Positions 44,031-54,805 are shown, numbered from the stretch's first letter. The stretch is DNA of 64,000 nucleotides from UBA1479 sp038109305 (GCA_038109305.1 JAYNIR010000003.1:1-64000); one strand, 5' to 3'. The notes: generated by a model not told the origin, from the letters alone. Numbers and translations: made by a program.

Positions 44031-44626
44031 GATGTTCTGATGCCTTGTTCCAACAGTCGCGCAACATAGCGCGCCAGCATGTCGATTTCCAGATTCACCC
44101 ATTGCCCGGGTTTGAGCGCGCCCAGCGTGGTCGCCGTTTGCGTATGGGGGATAATGTTGACCGAAAACACGATCCCGTCGACCGCGTTGACCGTCAGCGA
44201 CACGCCGTCGACGGTGACCGACCCCTTGGCGGCGATGAACCGCGCCAAATCCGGGCCGGCGTCGAACATCAGCACCAGGGAGTCCGCCGCCGGCTCCACC
44301 CCCGTCAATCGGCCGACGCCGTCAACATGGCCCGAAACGATGTGGCCGCCCAGTTCGTCCCCGGCCTTCAGCGCGCGTTCCAGATTGACCCGCGTGCCTT
44401 CGGCCCAATCGCCCACGGTGGTCAGCCGCCGGGTTTCACCCGACGCTGCGAACGCAAGCCAGCCGGCGCCCTTTTCGATGACCGTCAGGCAGCAGCCCGA
44501 GCACGCGACGGACGCGCCGATGGCGACGTCTCCGGTATCGAAGCCGGTGGCGATTTCGATCCGGCCGTCGTCTCTCGGCTCAATGGCGCGCACGCTGCCG
44601 ATGTCGGTGATGATACCTGTAAACAT
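44027..44626 (-). CDS. ribE: Riboflavin synthase alpha subunit
   Basis: Dismutates lumazine to riboflavin. 199 residues in two lumazine-binding repeats. MFTGIITDIGSVRAIEP starts repeat one, with GASVACSGCCLTVIEKGAG; repeat two has GHIVSGHVDGVGRLTGVEP and VDGVSLTVNAVDGIVFSVN. It is coupled to ribBA and 25 bases from ribD. Confidence 0.96.
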   Translation of the reverse strand: MFTGIITDIGSVRAIEPRDDGRIEIATGFDTGDVAIGASVACSGCCLTVIEKGAGWLAFAASGETRRLTTVGDWAEGTRVNLERALKAGDELGGHIVSGHVDGVGRLTGVEPAADSLVLMFDAGPDLARFIAAKGSVTVDGVSLTVNAVDGIVFSVNIIPHTQTATTLGALKPGQWVNLEIDMLARYVARLLEQGIRTS

Positions 44627-44651
44627 GGGTTCTCTTTACGCCCCGGGCCAC

Positions 44652-45839
44652 CTAAGGGCCAGAAAGAAAGCGATCCGAACGCCCGAGGACCTTCGGGGCC
44701 GCCAGGATTTCCAGCCGGTCCGGGCCGATCTGCTCCGTGCTTTCGCTGATGAACCCGCCGGCGTCCAAAACCTGCCGCAGGTCCGCACCCGCAATTGCCG
44801 GGATGCCCACGCCCAAGTCATCCGGCGCCTGAAACCAGGCGACACGGTCAATCAGGCCTGCGTCGACAAACGACCGGGCGAGCGCCGATCCGCCTTCGAT
44901 CAACAGCCGCGTGATGCCCTCGCCCGCCAGCTTTTGCAGGACTGGCTCGGGTACGGGGCGTCCGCCTGCATCGCCCGCGACGACGCGAATGTCGATGCCC
45001 GGCGGGCCCGGCAATCTGATGCGGGCGGCTGCGGCGACGCCTTCCGACGCCGTCACGACCCAGACCGGGTGTTTCGCCGACGCGGTCGCCGCCAGCTTCG
45101 TGCCGGCGATGACGCCCGGGTCGGACGCCACGATCACCCGGACGGGCGTGCGATCCGCCATGCCGGGCAGCCGACAGGTGAGCTCCGGGTCGTCGGCCCG
45201 GACGGTGCCGATGCCGATCATAATCGCGTCGTGTTGTGCCCGCAGAAGGTGCCCGCGGGCGCGCGCTGCCTCCCCCGTGATCCAAATCTGCCTGCCGTCC
45301 GGCTTGGCGATGAAGCCGTCGCGGCTGGTCGCGGTCTTAAGGGTCACCAGCGGCCGGCCTTCGGTCATCCGCAAAACGAAGCCCTGGTTGACCTTAAGCG
45401 CCGCCGCCGTCATGAGCCCCAGGTCCGTCTTGATCCCCGCCGCCTTTAACGCCGCCATGCCGCCGCCGGCAACGTCGGGATTGGGGTCTTCCATGGCGGC
45501 GACAACGCGGGCGACGCCGGCCTTTATGAGCGCCTCGGTGCACGGCCCGGTTTTGCCCTGATGACAGCACGGCTCGAGCGTGACGTAGGCCGTGGCGCCC
45601 CGGGCAAGGTCGCCCGCACGGCGGAGCGCCTCCGTTTCCGCGTGCGGTCTGCCGCCCGGCTGGGTCCAGCCGCGACCGACGACGCGGCCGCCCAAATCAG
45701 CGTCCAGATCGGGGCGCACGAGGACGCAGCCGACCGCCGGATTGGGCCAGGTCAGGCCAAGCCCGCGCCGAGCCAGGCCAAGGGCCACGGCCATGACGCG
45801 GCGGTCAAAAGGCGTGAACGTATCAGTCGTCGTCGCCAC
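44652..45839 (-). CDS. ribD: Bifunctional riboflavin biosynthesis deaminase/reductase
   Basis: The deaminase domain (residues 1-150) has GRPHAETEALRRAGDLARG and TLEPCCHQGKTGPCTEALI, the zinc His-Ala-Glu and Cys pair. The reductase domain has VTLKTATSRDGFIAKPDGR and LIEGGSALARSFVDAGLIDR. 395 residues. The GTG start (45839) lies inside the last codons of nrdR (17-base overlap), so nrdR-ribD are coupled. Confidence 0.95.
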   Translation of the reverse strand: MATTTDTFTPFDRRVMAVALGLARRGLGLTWPNPAVGCVLVRPDLDADLGGRVVGRGWTQPGGRPHAETEALRRAGDLARGATAYVTLEPCCHQGKTGPCTEALIKAGVARVVAAMEDPNPDVAGGGMAALKAAGIKTDLGLMTAAALKVNQGFVLRMTEGRPLVTLKTATSRDGFIAKPDGRQIWITGEAARARGHLLRAQHDAIMIGIGTVRADDPELTCRLPGMADRTPVRVIVASDPGVIAGTKLAATASAKHPVWVVTASEGVAAAARIRLPGPPGIDIRVVAGDAGGRPVPEPVLQKLAGEGITRLLIEGGSALARSFVDAGLIDRVAWFQAPDDLGVGIPAIAGADLRQVLDAGGFISESTEQIGPDRLEILAAPKVLGRSDRFLSGP

Positions 45840-46281
45840 TGAGGTTTTCGACGAAAGCTTCGAAGTCCTTGGCTTCGCGGAAGTTCCGGTAAACGGACGC
45901 GAACCGCACGTAGGCGACCTGGTCCAGGTCGGCCAGATTTTCCATGACCATTTCGCCGATCACCTTGCTCGGGATTTCGCTTTCGCCCAGGGTTTCCAAA
46001 CGCCGCTGGATGGAATTGACAATGCGCTCGATGCGGTCTTCGCCGACCGGGCGTTTCCTGAGCGCGATGTGCAGCGAGCGCGACAGCTTGTCTCGGTCGA
46101 ACGGGGTTTTTTCACCGTCCTTTTTGACGACGACCAGTTCGCGGAGTTGCACCCGCTCGAACGTCGTCCAACGCGCGCCGCAGGCCGGACAGAAACGGCG
46201 GCGGCGGACGGCGGCGGAATCCTCCGTCGGGCGCGAGTCCTTCACCTGAGAGTCGTCATGTCCGCAAAATGGGCACCGCAT
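45823..46281 (-). CDS. nrdR: Transcriptional repressor NrdR
   Basis: Regulates ribonucleotide reductase genes. 152 residues with zinc finger MRCPFCGHDDSQVKDSRP and RFCPACGARWTTFERVQL, then an ATP cone (VVKKDGEKTPFDRDKL). It heads the riboflavin genes, 67 bases after glyA, in the glyA-nrdR-ribD order. Confidence 0.97.
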   Translation of the reverse strand: MRCPFCGHDDSQVKDSRPTEDSAAVRRRRFCPACGARWTTFERVQLRELVVVKKDGEKTPFDRDKLSRSLHIALRKRPVGEDRIERIVNSIQRRLETLGESEIPSKVIGEMVMENLADLDQVAYVRFASVYRNFREAKDFEAFVENLSGDDD

Positions 46282-46348
46282 GCTAGTTACTCCCCAATAT
46301 TTGATGGCCGCATCGCTCGGTTATAGCGGCCTCACGCCTGATAACCGG

Positions 46349-47662
46349 TTACCGGCCGGAATAAACCGGAAACTGGCGGCAAAGTTCCGCCACGCGGGCG
46401 CCGGCCTTGGCTTCGGCGGCGCCGTTGTCGTTCCGGTTGGCGGCCAGGCCGTCGAGAACGTCGGCAATGAGATTGCCGATTTCCGTAAATTCCGCCTCGC
46501 CGAAACCGCGTGTCGTCCCCGCCGGGGTACCGAGCCGGATGCCCGACGTCACCGTCGGCTTTTCCGGATCGAACGGCACGCCGTTTTTGTTGCAGGTCAT
46601 GCCCGCGTGCTCAAGCGCCGCCTCGGAAATATCGCCGGTCAGCCCTTTGGACCGCAGGTCGACCAGCATCAGGTGCGTGTCGGTGCCGCCGGAAACGATA
46701 TCAAAGCCGCGCTCGATCAGCGTCGCCGCCAGCGCCCGCGCGTTGGCCGCAACGGCCGCCGCGTAGGCCTTGAACTCCGGCTTCAGCGCTTCGCCGAAGG
46801 CCACCGCCTTGGCGGCGATCACGTGCATCAGCGGCCCGCCCTGCAGCCCCGGAAACACCGCCGAGTTGATCTTTTTGGCGATGGCTTCATCGTTGGTCAG
46901 GATCATGCCGCCGCGCGGCCCGCGAAGGGTCTTGTGGGTCGTCGTGGTGACGATGTCGGCGTGCGGGAACGGGCTCGGGTGGACGCCCGCCGCGACCAGC
47001 CCGGCGAAGTGGGCCATGTCGACCATCAACAAAGCGCCGACGCTGTCGGCGATCTTTTTGAAGCGGGGAAAGTCGAGCGACCGGGGATAGGCCGAACCGC
47101 CGGCGATGATGATGCGGGGTTTGTGATCTCTCGCCAGGTGTTCGACCTCGTCAAAGTCAACCAAGGCGTCGTCCTTGCGGACCCCGTACTGCACGGCATG
47201 GAACCACTTGCCCGACATGGCTGGCGGCGCGCCGTGGGTTAGGTGTCCACCCGCCGCAAGCGATAGGCCCATGATCGTGTCACCCGGCTTGACCAGCGCC
47301 AGCATAACGGCGCCGTTGGCCTGACAGCCGGAATGCGGCTGCACGTTGACGAAGCCGCAGCCGAACAGCTTTTTGGCCCGTTCGATGGCGAGGCCTTCGG
47401 CGACGTCGACGAATTCGCACCCGCCGTAATAGCGCCGCCCCGGATAGCCCTCGGCGTACTTGTTGGTCATGATCCCGCCCTGGGCTTCGAGCACCGCGCG
47501 GGAGACGATGTTTTCCGATGCGATCAATTCGATCTTGTCGCGCTGACGGTTCAGTTCATGGCGTTCGGCGCCGAACAGTTCGGGGTCGATTTCCGAGAGC
47601 GGCGTATCGAAAAACCGGGCCAGATGGGCGGTGGCGTAAGCACCGGAGTTTGCGTCGGGCAT
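46349..47662 (-). CDS. glyA: Serine hydroxymethyltransferase
   Basis: PLP enzyme converting serine and tetrahydrofolate to glycine and methylene-THF; 437 residues. IELIASENIVSRAVLEAQG, YGGCEFVDVAEGLAIERAKK and VTTTTHKTLRGPRGGMILTN with the PLP Lys are present. AGAGGA lies 9 bases before ATG. Confidence 0.97.
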   Translation of the reverse strand: MPDANSGAYATAHLARFFDTPLSEIDPELFGAERHELNRQRDKIELIASENIVSRAVLEAQGGIMTNKYAEGYPGRRYYGGCEFVDVAEGLAIERAKKLFGCGFVNVQPHSGCQANGAVMLALVKPGDTIMGLSLAAGGHLTHGAPPAMSGKWFHAVQYGVRKDDALVDFDEVEHLARDHKPRIIIAGGSAYPRSLDFPRFKKIADSVGALLMVDMAHFAGLVAAGVHPSPFPHADIVTTTTHKTLRGPRGGMILTNDEAIAKKINSAVFPGLQGGPLMHVIAAKAVAFGEALKPEFKAYAAAVAANARALAATLIERGFDIVSGGTDTHLMLVDLRSKGLTGDISEAALEHAGMTCNKNGVPFDPEKPTVTSGIRLGTPAGTTRGFGEAEFTEIGNLIADVLDGLAANRNDNGAAEAKAGARVAELCRQFPVYSGR

Positions 47663-47715
47663 GGGGTCGTTATCCTCTAACTCTCTATTCGCTTCGTTTC
47701 GTTTTTCAGTCTGGG

Positions 47716-48159
47716 TTATTCCGGGTTGCCGAGCTTGCCGACGCGGCGCGCGTGGCGCCCGCCTTCGAACTCGGTCGCAAGAAATTCCTTCAGGCAGTCC
47801 TTCGCGGTTTCGATGCCGATCATGCGCCCGCCGAAACAGATGACGTTGGCGTCATTGTGCTGGCGGCACATACGCGCGCCGAGCGCGTCGTGGATTAGCG
47901 CGGCGCGGACTTCCGGGTGGCGGTTGGCGGCGATGGAAATGCCGATGCCGGAACCGCAGACGAGCACGCCGGTATCGGCCTTGCCCTCGCGGATGGCCTT
48001 CGCCATGGCGTAGCCGAAATCCGGATAATCAACGGAGTCTTCCGAATTCGTGCCGAGGTCCAGGACCTCGCCCCCATCGGCCTTTAGTGTTTCAACCAAT
48101 TCGCTTTTTAAGCCTAAGCCCGCGTGATCACAGGCGATGGCAATGGGTTTCCCGCTCAC
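47716..48159 (-). CDS. rpiB: Ribose-5-phosphate isomerase B
   Basis: Interconverts ribose- and ribulose-5-phosphate; 147 residues from GTG 48159. IAIACDHAGLGLKSELVETL, VDYPDFGYAMAKAI, GVLVCGSGIGISIAANR and CRQHNDANVICFGGRMIG are family signatures, including the Cys and Asp-His catalytic residues. The frame runs to 48222 but family start matches V/MSGKPIAIACD. Gene order with glyA is common. Confidence 0.94.
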   Translation of the reverse strand: MSGKPIAIACDHAGLGLKSELVETLKADGGEVLDLGTNSEDSVDYPDFGYAMAKAIREGKADTGVLVCGSGIGISIAANRHPEVRAALIHDALGARMCRQHNDANVICFGGRMIGIETAKDCLKEFLATEFEGGRHARRVGKLGNPE

Positions 48160-48304
48160 GTCCGTCCACCGTTCACATGGAATGCCGGCCAATCCTGCAT
48201 ACGTCCGATCGCGTGATACCACATGTCGCCCGGCTCCGCCAGCGTCACACCAGAGTTTGGGAGCGGTCTAAATGTTGATAAATTTGGCCGGAAATCCGGG
48301 CGGA

Positions 48305-48553
48305 TCAGACCACGATGCCCCGCCGGCCACGCGGCGCATGCGGCCGGTTCAGGACCCCGCGTTTGCGCATTACGTACTTGAGCTTCCGCGCCGCCAGCCG
48401 CTTGACCATGGCCGGCGAATAGGTGGCGTCGCAGACGGCGACAATCTCGGTCGCCGATATGGGGTCGATGGCCGTCACCCTAAGAAACCGCCCCATAGAC
48501 CGTATCTCGTACAGCACTTCCGGCAGGTAAACGTCGTCTTCCTTGCGGGTCAT
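48305..48553 (-). CDS. Small conserved protein, 82 residues
   Basis: Starts ATG 48553 (MTRKEDDVYLPEVLYEIRSM). The core GRFLRVTAIDPISATEIVAV resembles short alphaproteobacterial proteins that pair with a serine hydroxymethyltransferase/rpiB region, with KLKYVMRKRG at the end. It is probably an uncharacterised family, and I cannot give a function. The longer frame up to 48712 overlaps the end of icmF and is not supported. Confidence 0.7.
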   Translation of the reverse strand: MTRKEDDVYLPEVLYEIRSMGRFLRVTAIDPISATEIVAVCDATYSPAMVKRLAARKLKYVMRKRGVLNRPHAPRGRRGIVV

Positions 48554-48645
48554 GCCAAACTCTAAGCGAAAAACGTCCGCCGGGGCACGGTTTTCGTCGC
48601 CCTGCCAATCCCGGCGGGGCGGAAATGCTGATGCCCGCGCCCGCC

Positions 48646-51600
48646 TTACACATTCCGCCGGTATTGCCCGCCGGCTTCGAACAGCGCATCGGTGATCTGA
48701 CCCAGGGAACACACGCGGACCGCCGCCATCAGTTCGGCGAACAGATTGCCATCTTCCTGCGCAACCTGCTTGAGGCGTTGGAGCGCCGCCGGAGATTGCT
48801 CCGCGTGGCGCGCCTGGAAATCCGACAACCGCTTGATCTGGCTTTGTTTTTCATCTTCCGACGAGCGCTGCAGCGGCGGCGGCGCCAAGTTGTCGTCCTG
48901 ATGCGGATTTAGGTACGTGTTGACGCCGACAATGGGCAGGCGGCCGTCGTGCTTGAGGGTTTCGTAGTAGAGCGACTCTTCCTGGATTTTGCCCCGCTGA
49001 TACCCGGTTTCCATGGCGCCCAGAACGCCGCCGCGCTCGGATATGCGCTCGAACTCCATCAGCACCGCTTCCTCGACCAGATCAGTCAGTTCGTCGATGA
49101 CGAAGGCCCCCTGATTCGGGTTTTCGTTTTTTGCCAGGCCCCATTCGCGGTTGATTATCAACTGAATGGCGATGGCGCGGCGCAGGCTGTCTTCCGTCGG
49201 CGTGGTAAAAGCCTCGTCAAAGGCATTCGTGTGCAGCGAATTGCAGTTGTCATAGACCGCAATCAGCGCCTGCAGGGTCGTCCGGATATCGTTGAAATCC
49301 ATTTCCTGGGCGTGCAGCGACCGGCCCGAGGTCTGGATGTGGTACTTGAGCTTTTGCGAGCGGTCGTTGGCGCCGTAGCGCTCCCGCATGGCGACGGCCC
49401 AGATGCGCCGGGCGACGCGGCCCATGACCGTGTATTCCGGGTCCATGCCGTTCGAGAAAAAGAACGACAGGTTGGGCGCGAAGTCGTCGATCGACATGCC
49501 GCGCGCGAGATACGCCTCGACGAAGGTGAAGCCATTGGCCAGCGTGAAGGCGAGCTGCGAAATCGGGTTCGCGCCAGCCTCGGCGATGTGATAGCCGGAA
49601 ATCGACACGGAATAGAAGTTTCGCACCCGGTGTTCGACGAAATAGGCCTGAATGTCAGCCATCATGCGGAGCGCGAATTCGGTCGAGAAAATGCAGGTGT
49701 TCTGGCCCTGGTCCTCTTTCAGGATATCCGCCTGAACGGTGCCGCGGACGGTGGCAAGCGTCCGGGCGCAGATCGCCGCCGCTTCGCCGCAGTCGGGCGC
49801 GCGGCCGTGCTCGGCCTCGAACGCCGCCGTTTGCTGATCGATGGCGGTGTTCATAAACATGGCCAGGATTGTCGGCGCCGGGCCGTTGATGGTCATGGAG
49901 ACCGACGTATTGGGCGCGCACAAGTCGAACCCGTCATAAAGCACCTTCATGTCGTCCAGGGTCGCGATAGAGACGCCTGAGTTGCCGACCTTGCCATAGA
50001 TATCCGGCCGCACGGCGGGGTCGAAGCCGTAGAGGGTCACGGAATCGAACGCGGTCGACAGCCGCTTGGCTTCGGAATCGCGTGACAGGTATTTGAACCG
50101 GGCGTTCGTCCGCTTGGGATCACCCTCGCCCGCGAACATCCGCGTGGGGTCTTCCTCCGTACGTTTGAAGGGGAAAACACCCGCCGTAAAGGGGAAGTAA
50201 CCCGGCAGATTCTCCCGCATCAGCCATTTAAGCAATTCGCCGTGATCTTCATATTTCGGCACGGAAACGCGCCGGATTTCGTTTCCGGAAAGCGTCGTCC
50301 GAACAAGATCATTCGATATTTCCCTTTCCCGGACTGTGACCACAAGCTTAGGTCCAAGATAATTTTCCTTAATTTCCGGCCAACAGTCGAGAAGCTCCTT
50401 CGCCTCGCCCGTCAGTTTTTCATCTTGTTCTTTAATTAATAAAGATAACTCGCTGTTATCAAGATTTTTTTCCGCCATCAAATCGGCGGTCGCCGCGACC
50501 TGTTGGCGGCGCCGCGCGATGGCTGCCTGGTCATCCGCATGGGCCAAATAGGCACGAACGGTGTCGGCGATGTCGGCCAGATAGCGCTGGCGCTCCGGCG
50601 GTACGATGGCCTGACCGGGTTCGGACGACTTCGAGGCGATTTTCGACAACAAGTTGGGTCGGGCGGGGAATCCCTTGCCCACCAGTTGTGCCAGGATGTC
50701 ATGTGCCACGGCGGTCACGCCGTCGTCGGCGAACCGGGACGCGATGGCCCCAAACACGGGCATGTCCTCGGGCTTTTTGCCGAACGCTTCGCGGTTGCGC
50801 TGCACCTGTTTGCGGACATCGCGGAGCGCGTCCTTTGCGCCCTTCCGGTCCATCTTGTTGATGACCACAATGTCGGCGAAATCCAGCATGTCGATCTTTT
50901 CAAGCTGGCTGGCGGCACCGAATTCCGGCGTCATAACATAGATCGATAGATCGCAGTGTTCGACGATGCCAGCGTCGCCCTGGCCGATGCCGGGGGTTTC
51001 GACGATGACGATGTCGAAGCCCGCCGCCTTCGCCGCCGCAACGATTCGGTCGAGCCCGGGCGGCACCTCGGCCTTGGCGTCCCGCGTTGCCAAGGACCGG
51101 AAGAACACGTCCGGCGAATTGTTGGCGTTCATGCGGATGCGGTCGCCCAGCAGCGCCCCGCCGGTCTTGCGCCGGGTCGGGTCGATGGCGAGGACCGCGA
51201 TCCTGGGGTCGCCCGCGCCGAAGCGCAGCCGACGGACGATTTCGTCGGTCAGCGACGACTTGCCCGCCCCGCCCGTGCCGGTGATACCGATGACCGGCAC
51301 GCCGGATTTGTCCGCCGCCTGCTTTCCCAGCGCCTTGCCCAGCGCCGGGGGCAGCCGGTCGGCCTCGATGGCGGTGATGAGCCGGGCCAGATCGGCCCGC
51401 CCGCCCCGGGTCAGGCCCGACAGGTCCTTCGGCAGGTCGGCCGCCAGATCGCGCCCGGCGCGGCGCATCATGTCCTTGATCATCCCGACGAGGCCCAGTT
51501 TGCGGCCGTCTTCCGGCGAATAGACGCGGGTCATGCCGTAGGATTCCAGGTCCTGGACCTCGTCCTGGACGATCACCCCGCCACCGCCGCCGAACACGCA

Positions 51601-51924
51601 GATGTCCGGGCGGCCGCGCTCGCGCAGCAGATCAATCATGTATTTGAAATATTCAACGTGGCCGCCCTGGTAGGACGAGACCGCAACGCCGTGGGCGTCT
51701 TCCTCAATCGCCGCAGTGACGACTTCGTCCACCGAGCGGTTGTGCCCCAGGTGGATGACTTCCGCACCCTCGGATTGCAGGATCCGCCGCATGATGTTGA
51801 TGGAGGCGTCGTGGCCGTCGAACAGGCTGGCGGCGGTGACGAAGCGCACGGGCGTCGTCCCGGCGCGGCTGGCGTCCTCGCCGGACCCGGCGGTGGCGGG
51901 CATGATCGGGCTGTCGTCCGGCAC
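48646..51924 (-). CDS. icmF: Fused isobutyryl-CoA mutase/MeaB chaperone (IcmF)
   Basis: A 1092-residue B12 enzyme. The B12-binding domain starts TAASLFDGHDASINIMRRIL (DGHD His is the cobalt ligand). The G-protein domain has the P-loop ITGTGGAGKSSLTDEIV and NKMDRKGAKDALR. The mutase domain carries TLYGFDPAVRPDIYGKVGN, ISGYHIAEAGANPISQLAF and TNAFDEAFTTPTEDSLRRAI. Order and length match IcmF rather than methylmalonyl-CoA mutase. Start GTG 51924 with AGGGGA about 9 bases upstream. A palindrome lies 30 bases upstream. Confidence 0.94.
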   Translation of the reverse strand: MPDDSPIMPATAGSGEDASRAGTTPVRFVTAASLFDGHDASINIMRRILQSEGAEVIHLGHNRSVDEVVTAAIEEDAHGVAVSSYQGGHVEYFKYMIDLLRERGRPDICVFGGGGGVIVQDEVQDLESYGMTRVYSPEDGRKLGLVGMIKDMMRRAGRDLAADLPKDLSGLTRGGRADLARLITAIEADRLPPALGKALGKQAADKSGVPVIGITGTGGAGKSSLTDEIVRRLRFGAGDPRIAVLAIDPTRRKTGGALLGDRIRMNANNSPDVFFRSLATRDAKAEVPPGLDRIVAAAKAAGFDIVIVETPGIGQGDAGIVEHCDLSIYVMTPEFGAASQLEKIDMLDFADIVVINKMDRKGAKDALRDVRKQVQRNREAFGKKPEDMPVFGAIASRFADDGVTAVAHDILAQLVGKGFPARPNLLSKIASKSSEPGQAIVPPERQRYLADIADTVRAYLAHADDQAAIARRRQQVAATADLMAEKNLDNSELSLLIKEQDEKLTGEAKELLDCWPEIKENYLGPKLVVTVREREISNDLVRTTLSGNEIRRVSVPKYEDHGELLKWLMRENLPGYFPFTAGVFPFKRTEEDPTRMFAGEGDPKRTNARFKYLSRDSEAKRLSTAFDSVTLYGFDPAVRPDIYGKVGNSGVSIATLDDMKVLYDGFDLCAPNTSVSMTINGPAPTILAMFMNTAIDQQTAAFEAEHGRAPDCGEAAAICARTLATVRGTVQADILKEDQGQNTCIFSTEFALRMMADIQAYFVEHRVRNFYSVSISGYHIAEAGANPISQLAFTLANGFTFVEAYLARGMSIDDFAPNLSFFFSNGMDPEYTVMGRVARRIWAVAMRERYGANDRSQKLKYHIQTSGRSLHAQEMDFNDIRTTLQALIAVYDNCNSLHTNAFDEAFTTPTEDSLRRAIAIQLIINREWGLAKNENPNQGAFVIDELTDLVEEAVLMEFERISERGGVLGAMETGYQRGKIQEESLYYETLKHDGRLPIVGVNTYLNPHQDDNLAPPPLQRSSEDEKQSQIKRLSDFQARHAEQSPAALQRLKQVAQEDGNLFAELMAAVRVCSLGQITDALFEAGGQYRRNV

Positions 51925-51953
51925 GGCGGTGGTCCCCTGATCCCTACTTGACG

Positions 51954-51969
51954 TTTACGCAGACGTAAA
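51954..51969. promoter_or_regulatory. Perfect palindrome upstream of icmF, candidate operator
   Basis: TTTACG-CAGA-CGTAAA, a perfect 6-bp inverted repeat, lies 30 bases upstream of the icmF GTG and 165 bases upstream of hemB. It resembles the TTTACG-N4-CGTAAA type sites of the MerR-family LiuR regulator of branched-chain amino acid degradation. Regulator identity is inference. Confidence 0.5.
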
Positions 51970-52134
51970 TCAAATCCCCGAGCCCGTAAAGCTGCGTCGA
52001 CCGCGCGCCGCCCGATGGTGGCAAGAATACCTCGAACATTGACACGGCGCGAGACTGAGGTGATTTTGGCGGCCTAAGGCAGGCTGGCCCGCGCCGCCCG
52101 CCGACCCCGGGTCAGACCAACAGGAGATACCCGC

Positions 52135-53124
<990 letters not shown>

Positions 53125-53261
53125 TTCAATAGGTGATTACCGGAACTCCCGCCATGCGGAGGTGGGCCCGGGTTGGCCCCGCACCCGATCGCGCCCTTTC
53201 CCGGCTCGAACGGAAACGCCAGCGGCAAGCTGCGGGCGCACATTTATTAACTTTTTTAACG

Positions 53262-53777
53262 TTAATTCTGGATCTTGATGTTCAGGCGCCGTTCGACCTC
53301 GAGCACGACCATCAGTTCCTTGTCGAGGCGGCAGATGCCGTTGGCGAACTCCCGCCACACCGGGTCGAGGGTCGCCGGATTGCGTTCGTAATTATCGTTG
53401 GACAGGCTGACGACATCGCCTATGGCATCGACCAGAAAGGTACAAAGTTCATGATCTTTTTCGACGGTGACGCCCATGGCGTTACCGGTCACTTCCTTTT
53501 TCGGCGGCAGGCTCAGCCGCACCCGCACGTCCAGCACCGTGACGATGCGCCCGCGCAGGTTGATGGAGCCGCGCACTTCCGGCGGCGCCAGCGGAATGGA
53601 GGCGATGCGGTCCGGCGTCAGAATGTCCTGCACCATCAGCACCGGAATGCCGAACAGCTGATCCTTGACGCGGAAGGTCACGAAGTCATCGAAGTCCTCT
53701 TCCGGGTGGGTCGCCAGATCTTGGCGGCCCGCTTCGCGGAGTGCGTGGGACGAATTCGTCGACTGAAGTTCGGCAAT
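53262..53777 (-). CDS. cheW: Chemotaxis coupling protein CheW
   Basis: A CheW domain: FVTFRVKDQLFGIPVLMVQD, SIPLAPPEVRGSINLRGRIV, TVLDVRVRL and FLVDAIGDVVSLSNDN. The last ATG/GTG in frame is GTG 53681, which would cut into the first strand. The frame stays open and coding-like upstream, and an ATT at 53777 with GGAG 9 bases upstream gives a 171-residue protein (AELQSTNSSHALREAGRQDL extension). The start is therefore uncertain (53777 or 53681). No other chemotaxis genes are near. Confidence 0.85.
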   Translation of the reverse strand: MAELQSTNSSHALREAGRQDLATHPEEDFDDFVTFRVKDQLFGIPVLMVQDILTPDRIASIPLAPPEVRGSINLRGRIVTVLDVRVRLSLPPKKEVTGNAMGVTVEKDHELCTFLVDAIGDVVSLSNDNYERNPATLDPVWREFANGICRLDKELMVVLEVERRLNIKIQN

Positions 53778-53903
53778 GTTCGGTGTCTCCAGAGTTATTG
53801 GTTTCGAGGAACGTCCCCCGCGGGCGGCACATTATGGGGTCACCCAGGGTTATTCAAAACGGACAAAGGATATAGGCGGGACGCCCGGCAAGTGATTGAA
53901 AGA

Positions 53904-54767
53904 TCAGTCTTTTCTGGCAAGCCAGGCGGCCACCAGGTCAAGCTGTGCCGGGTCCATGAGGGCCGGCGCATGACCGCATCCAGCGACGTCGTGGACCCGG
54001 GCCTTGGGGCCGCGCAGCGCCATCTGGTCGGCCGTTTTCCGGGACAGCAAATCCGATGCCTCTCCGCGCAGCACAGTGACCGGGCAGGCAATCCGGTCCC
54101 AAAACGCCCACAGGTCCAAATCTTTGTCGACGGCGCCGGCGAACGGCTTAGCGATGCCGGGGTCGTATTTCAGCCGGAATCCGCCGCCCGAGTCAGGCCG
54201 GACGCTGTATTCGGTCAGATGCGTCCATTCCGCATCCGAAAGGGTCCCAAAAGGCGCGTGGACGCGACGGATGAACGCCTCGGCCTCGGCTATATCCTCG
54301 AACTCGGGATCGCCGCCCAGGTAGTCGCCGATGCGCTTGAGCGCCTCCTTCGGCACCAGCGGCCCGGCGTCGTTCACCAAAAGGCGCTTGATCGGCGCCG
54401 CACTCCCGGCGGCACTTTGACCGGCCGCCATGACCATGCCCATGAGCGCCCCCATGGAGGTGCCGAGCCAGGAGACGTCCTCGACATCCAGCCGCGCGAT
54501 CAGCGCCGTCATGTCGGCCAGATATTGGCCGTATCCGTAATGGTCCGGGTTGTTCAGGCGGCCGCTTTCGCCGCGCCCGACGATGTCCGGGCAGATGACA
54601 CGGTAATCGGCGGAAAAACGCCGCGCGAGCGCGTCAAAGTCCCGGCCGTTCCGGGTCAGACCGTGGACGCAGACCAGCACCGGCGCATCGGCGGGACCCC
54701 ATTCGGTATAGGCCATGCGGTGAAAGGCGCCATCGGCGCCGCGGCAGAGAATCGATCGCTGTTTCAT
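53904..54767 (-). CDS. Alpha/beta-fold hydrolase
   Basis: A 287-residue hydrolase. The nucleophile elbow is WLGTSMGALMGMVM, the oxyanion region VLVCVHGLTRNGRDFDALAR, and the catalytic His lies in HDVAGCGHAPALMDPAQ. Substrate is not known. It lies 40 bases before the CaiB gene on the same strand and may work on CoA or ester substrates. Confidence 0.9.
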   Translation of the reverse strand: MKQRSILCRGADGAFHRMAYTEWGPADAPVLVCVHGLTRNGRDFDALARRFSADYRVICPDIVGRGESGRLNNPDHYGYGQYLADMTALIARLDVEDVSWLGTSMGALMGMVMAAGQSAAGSAAPIKRLLVNDAGPLVPKEALKRIGDYLGGDPEFEDIAEAEAFIRRVHAPFGTLSDAEWTHLTEYSVRPDSGGGFRLKYDPGIAKPFAGAVDKDLDLWAFWDRIACPVTVLRGEASDLLSRKTADQMALRGPKARVHDVAGCGHAPALMDPAQLDLVAAWLARKD

Positions 54768-54805
54768 CGGCGCTTTCCCAGCGGTCGATTGCTGGGCCGC
54801 TTGGA

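Noticed and set aside
44079..45449. Plus-strand ORF of 456 codons
   Set aside because: Antisense of ribD and ribE, both verified by motifs.
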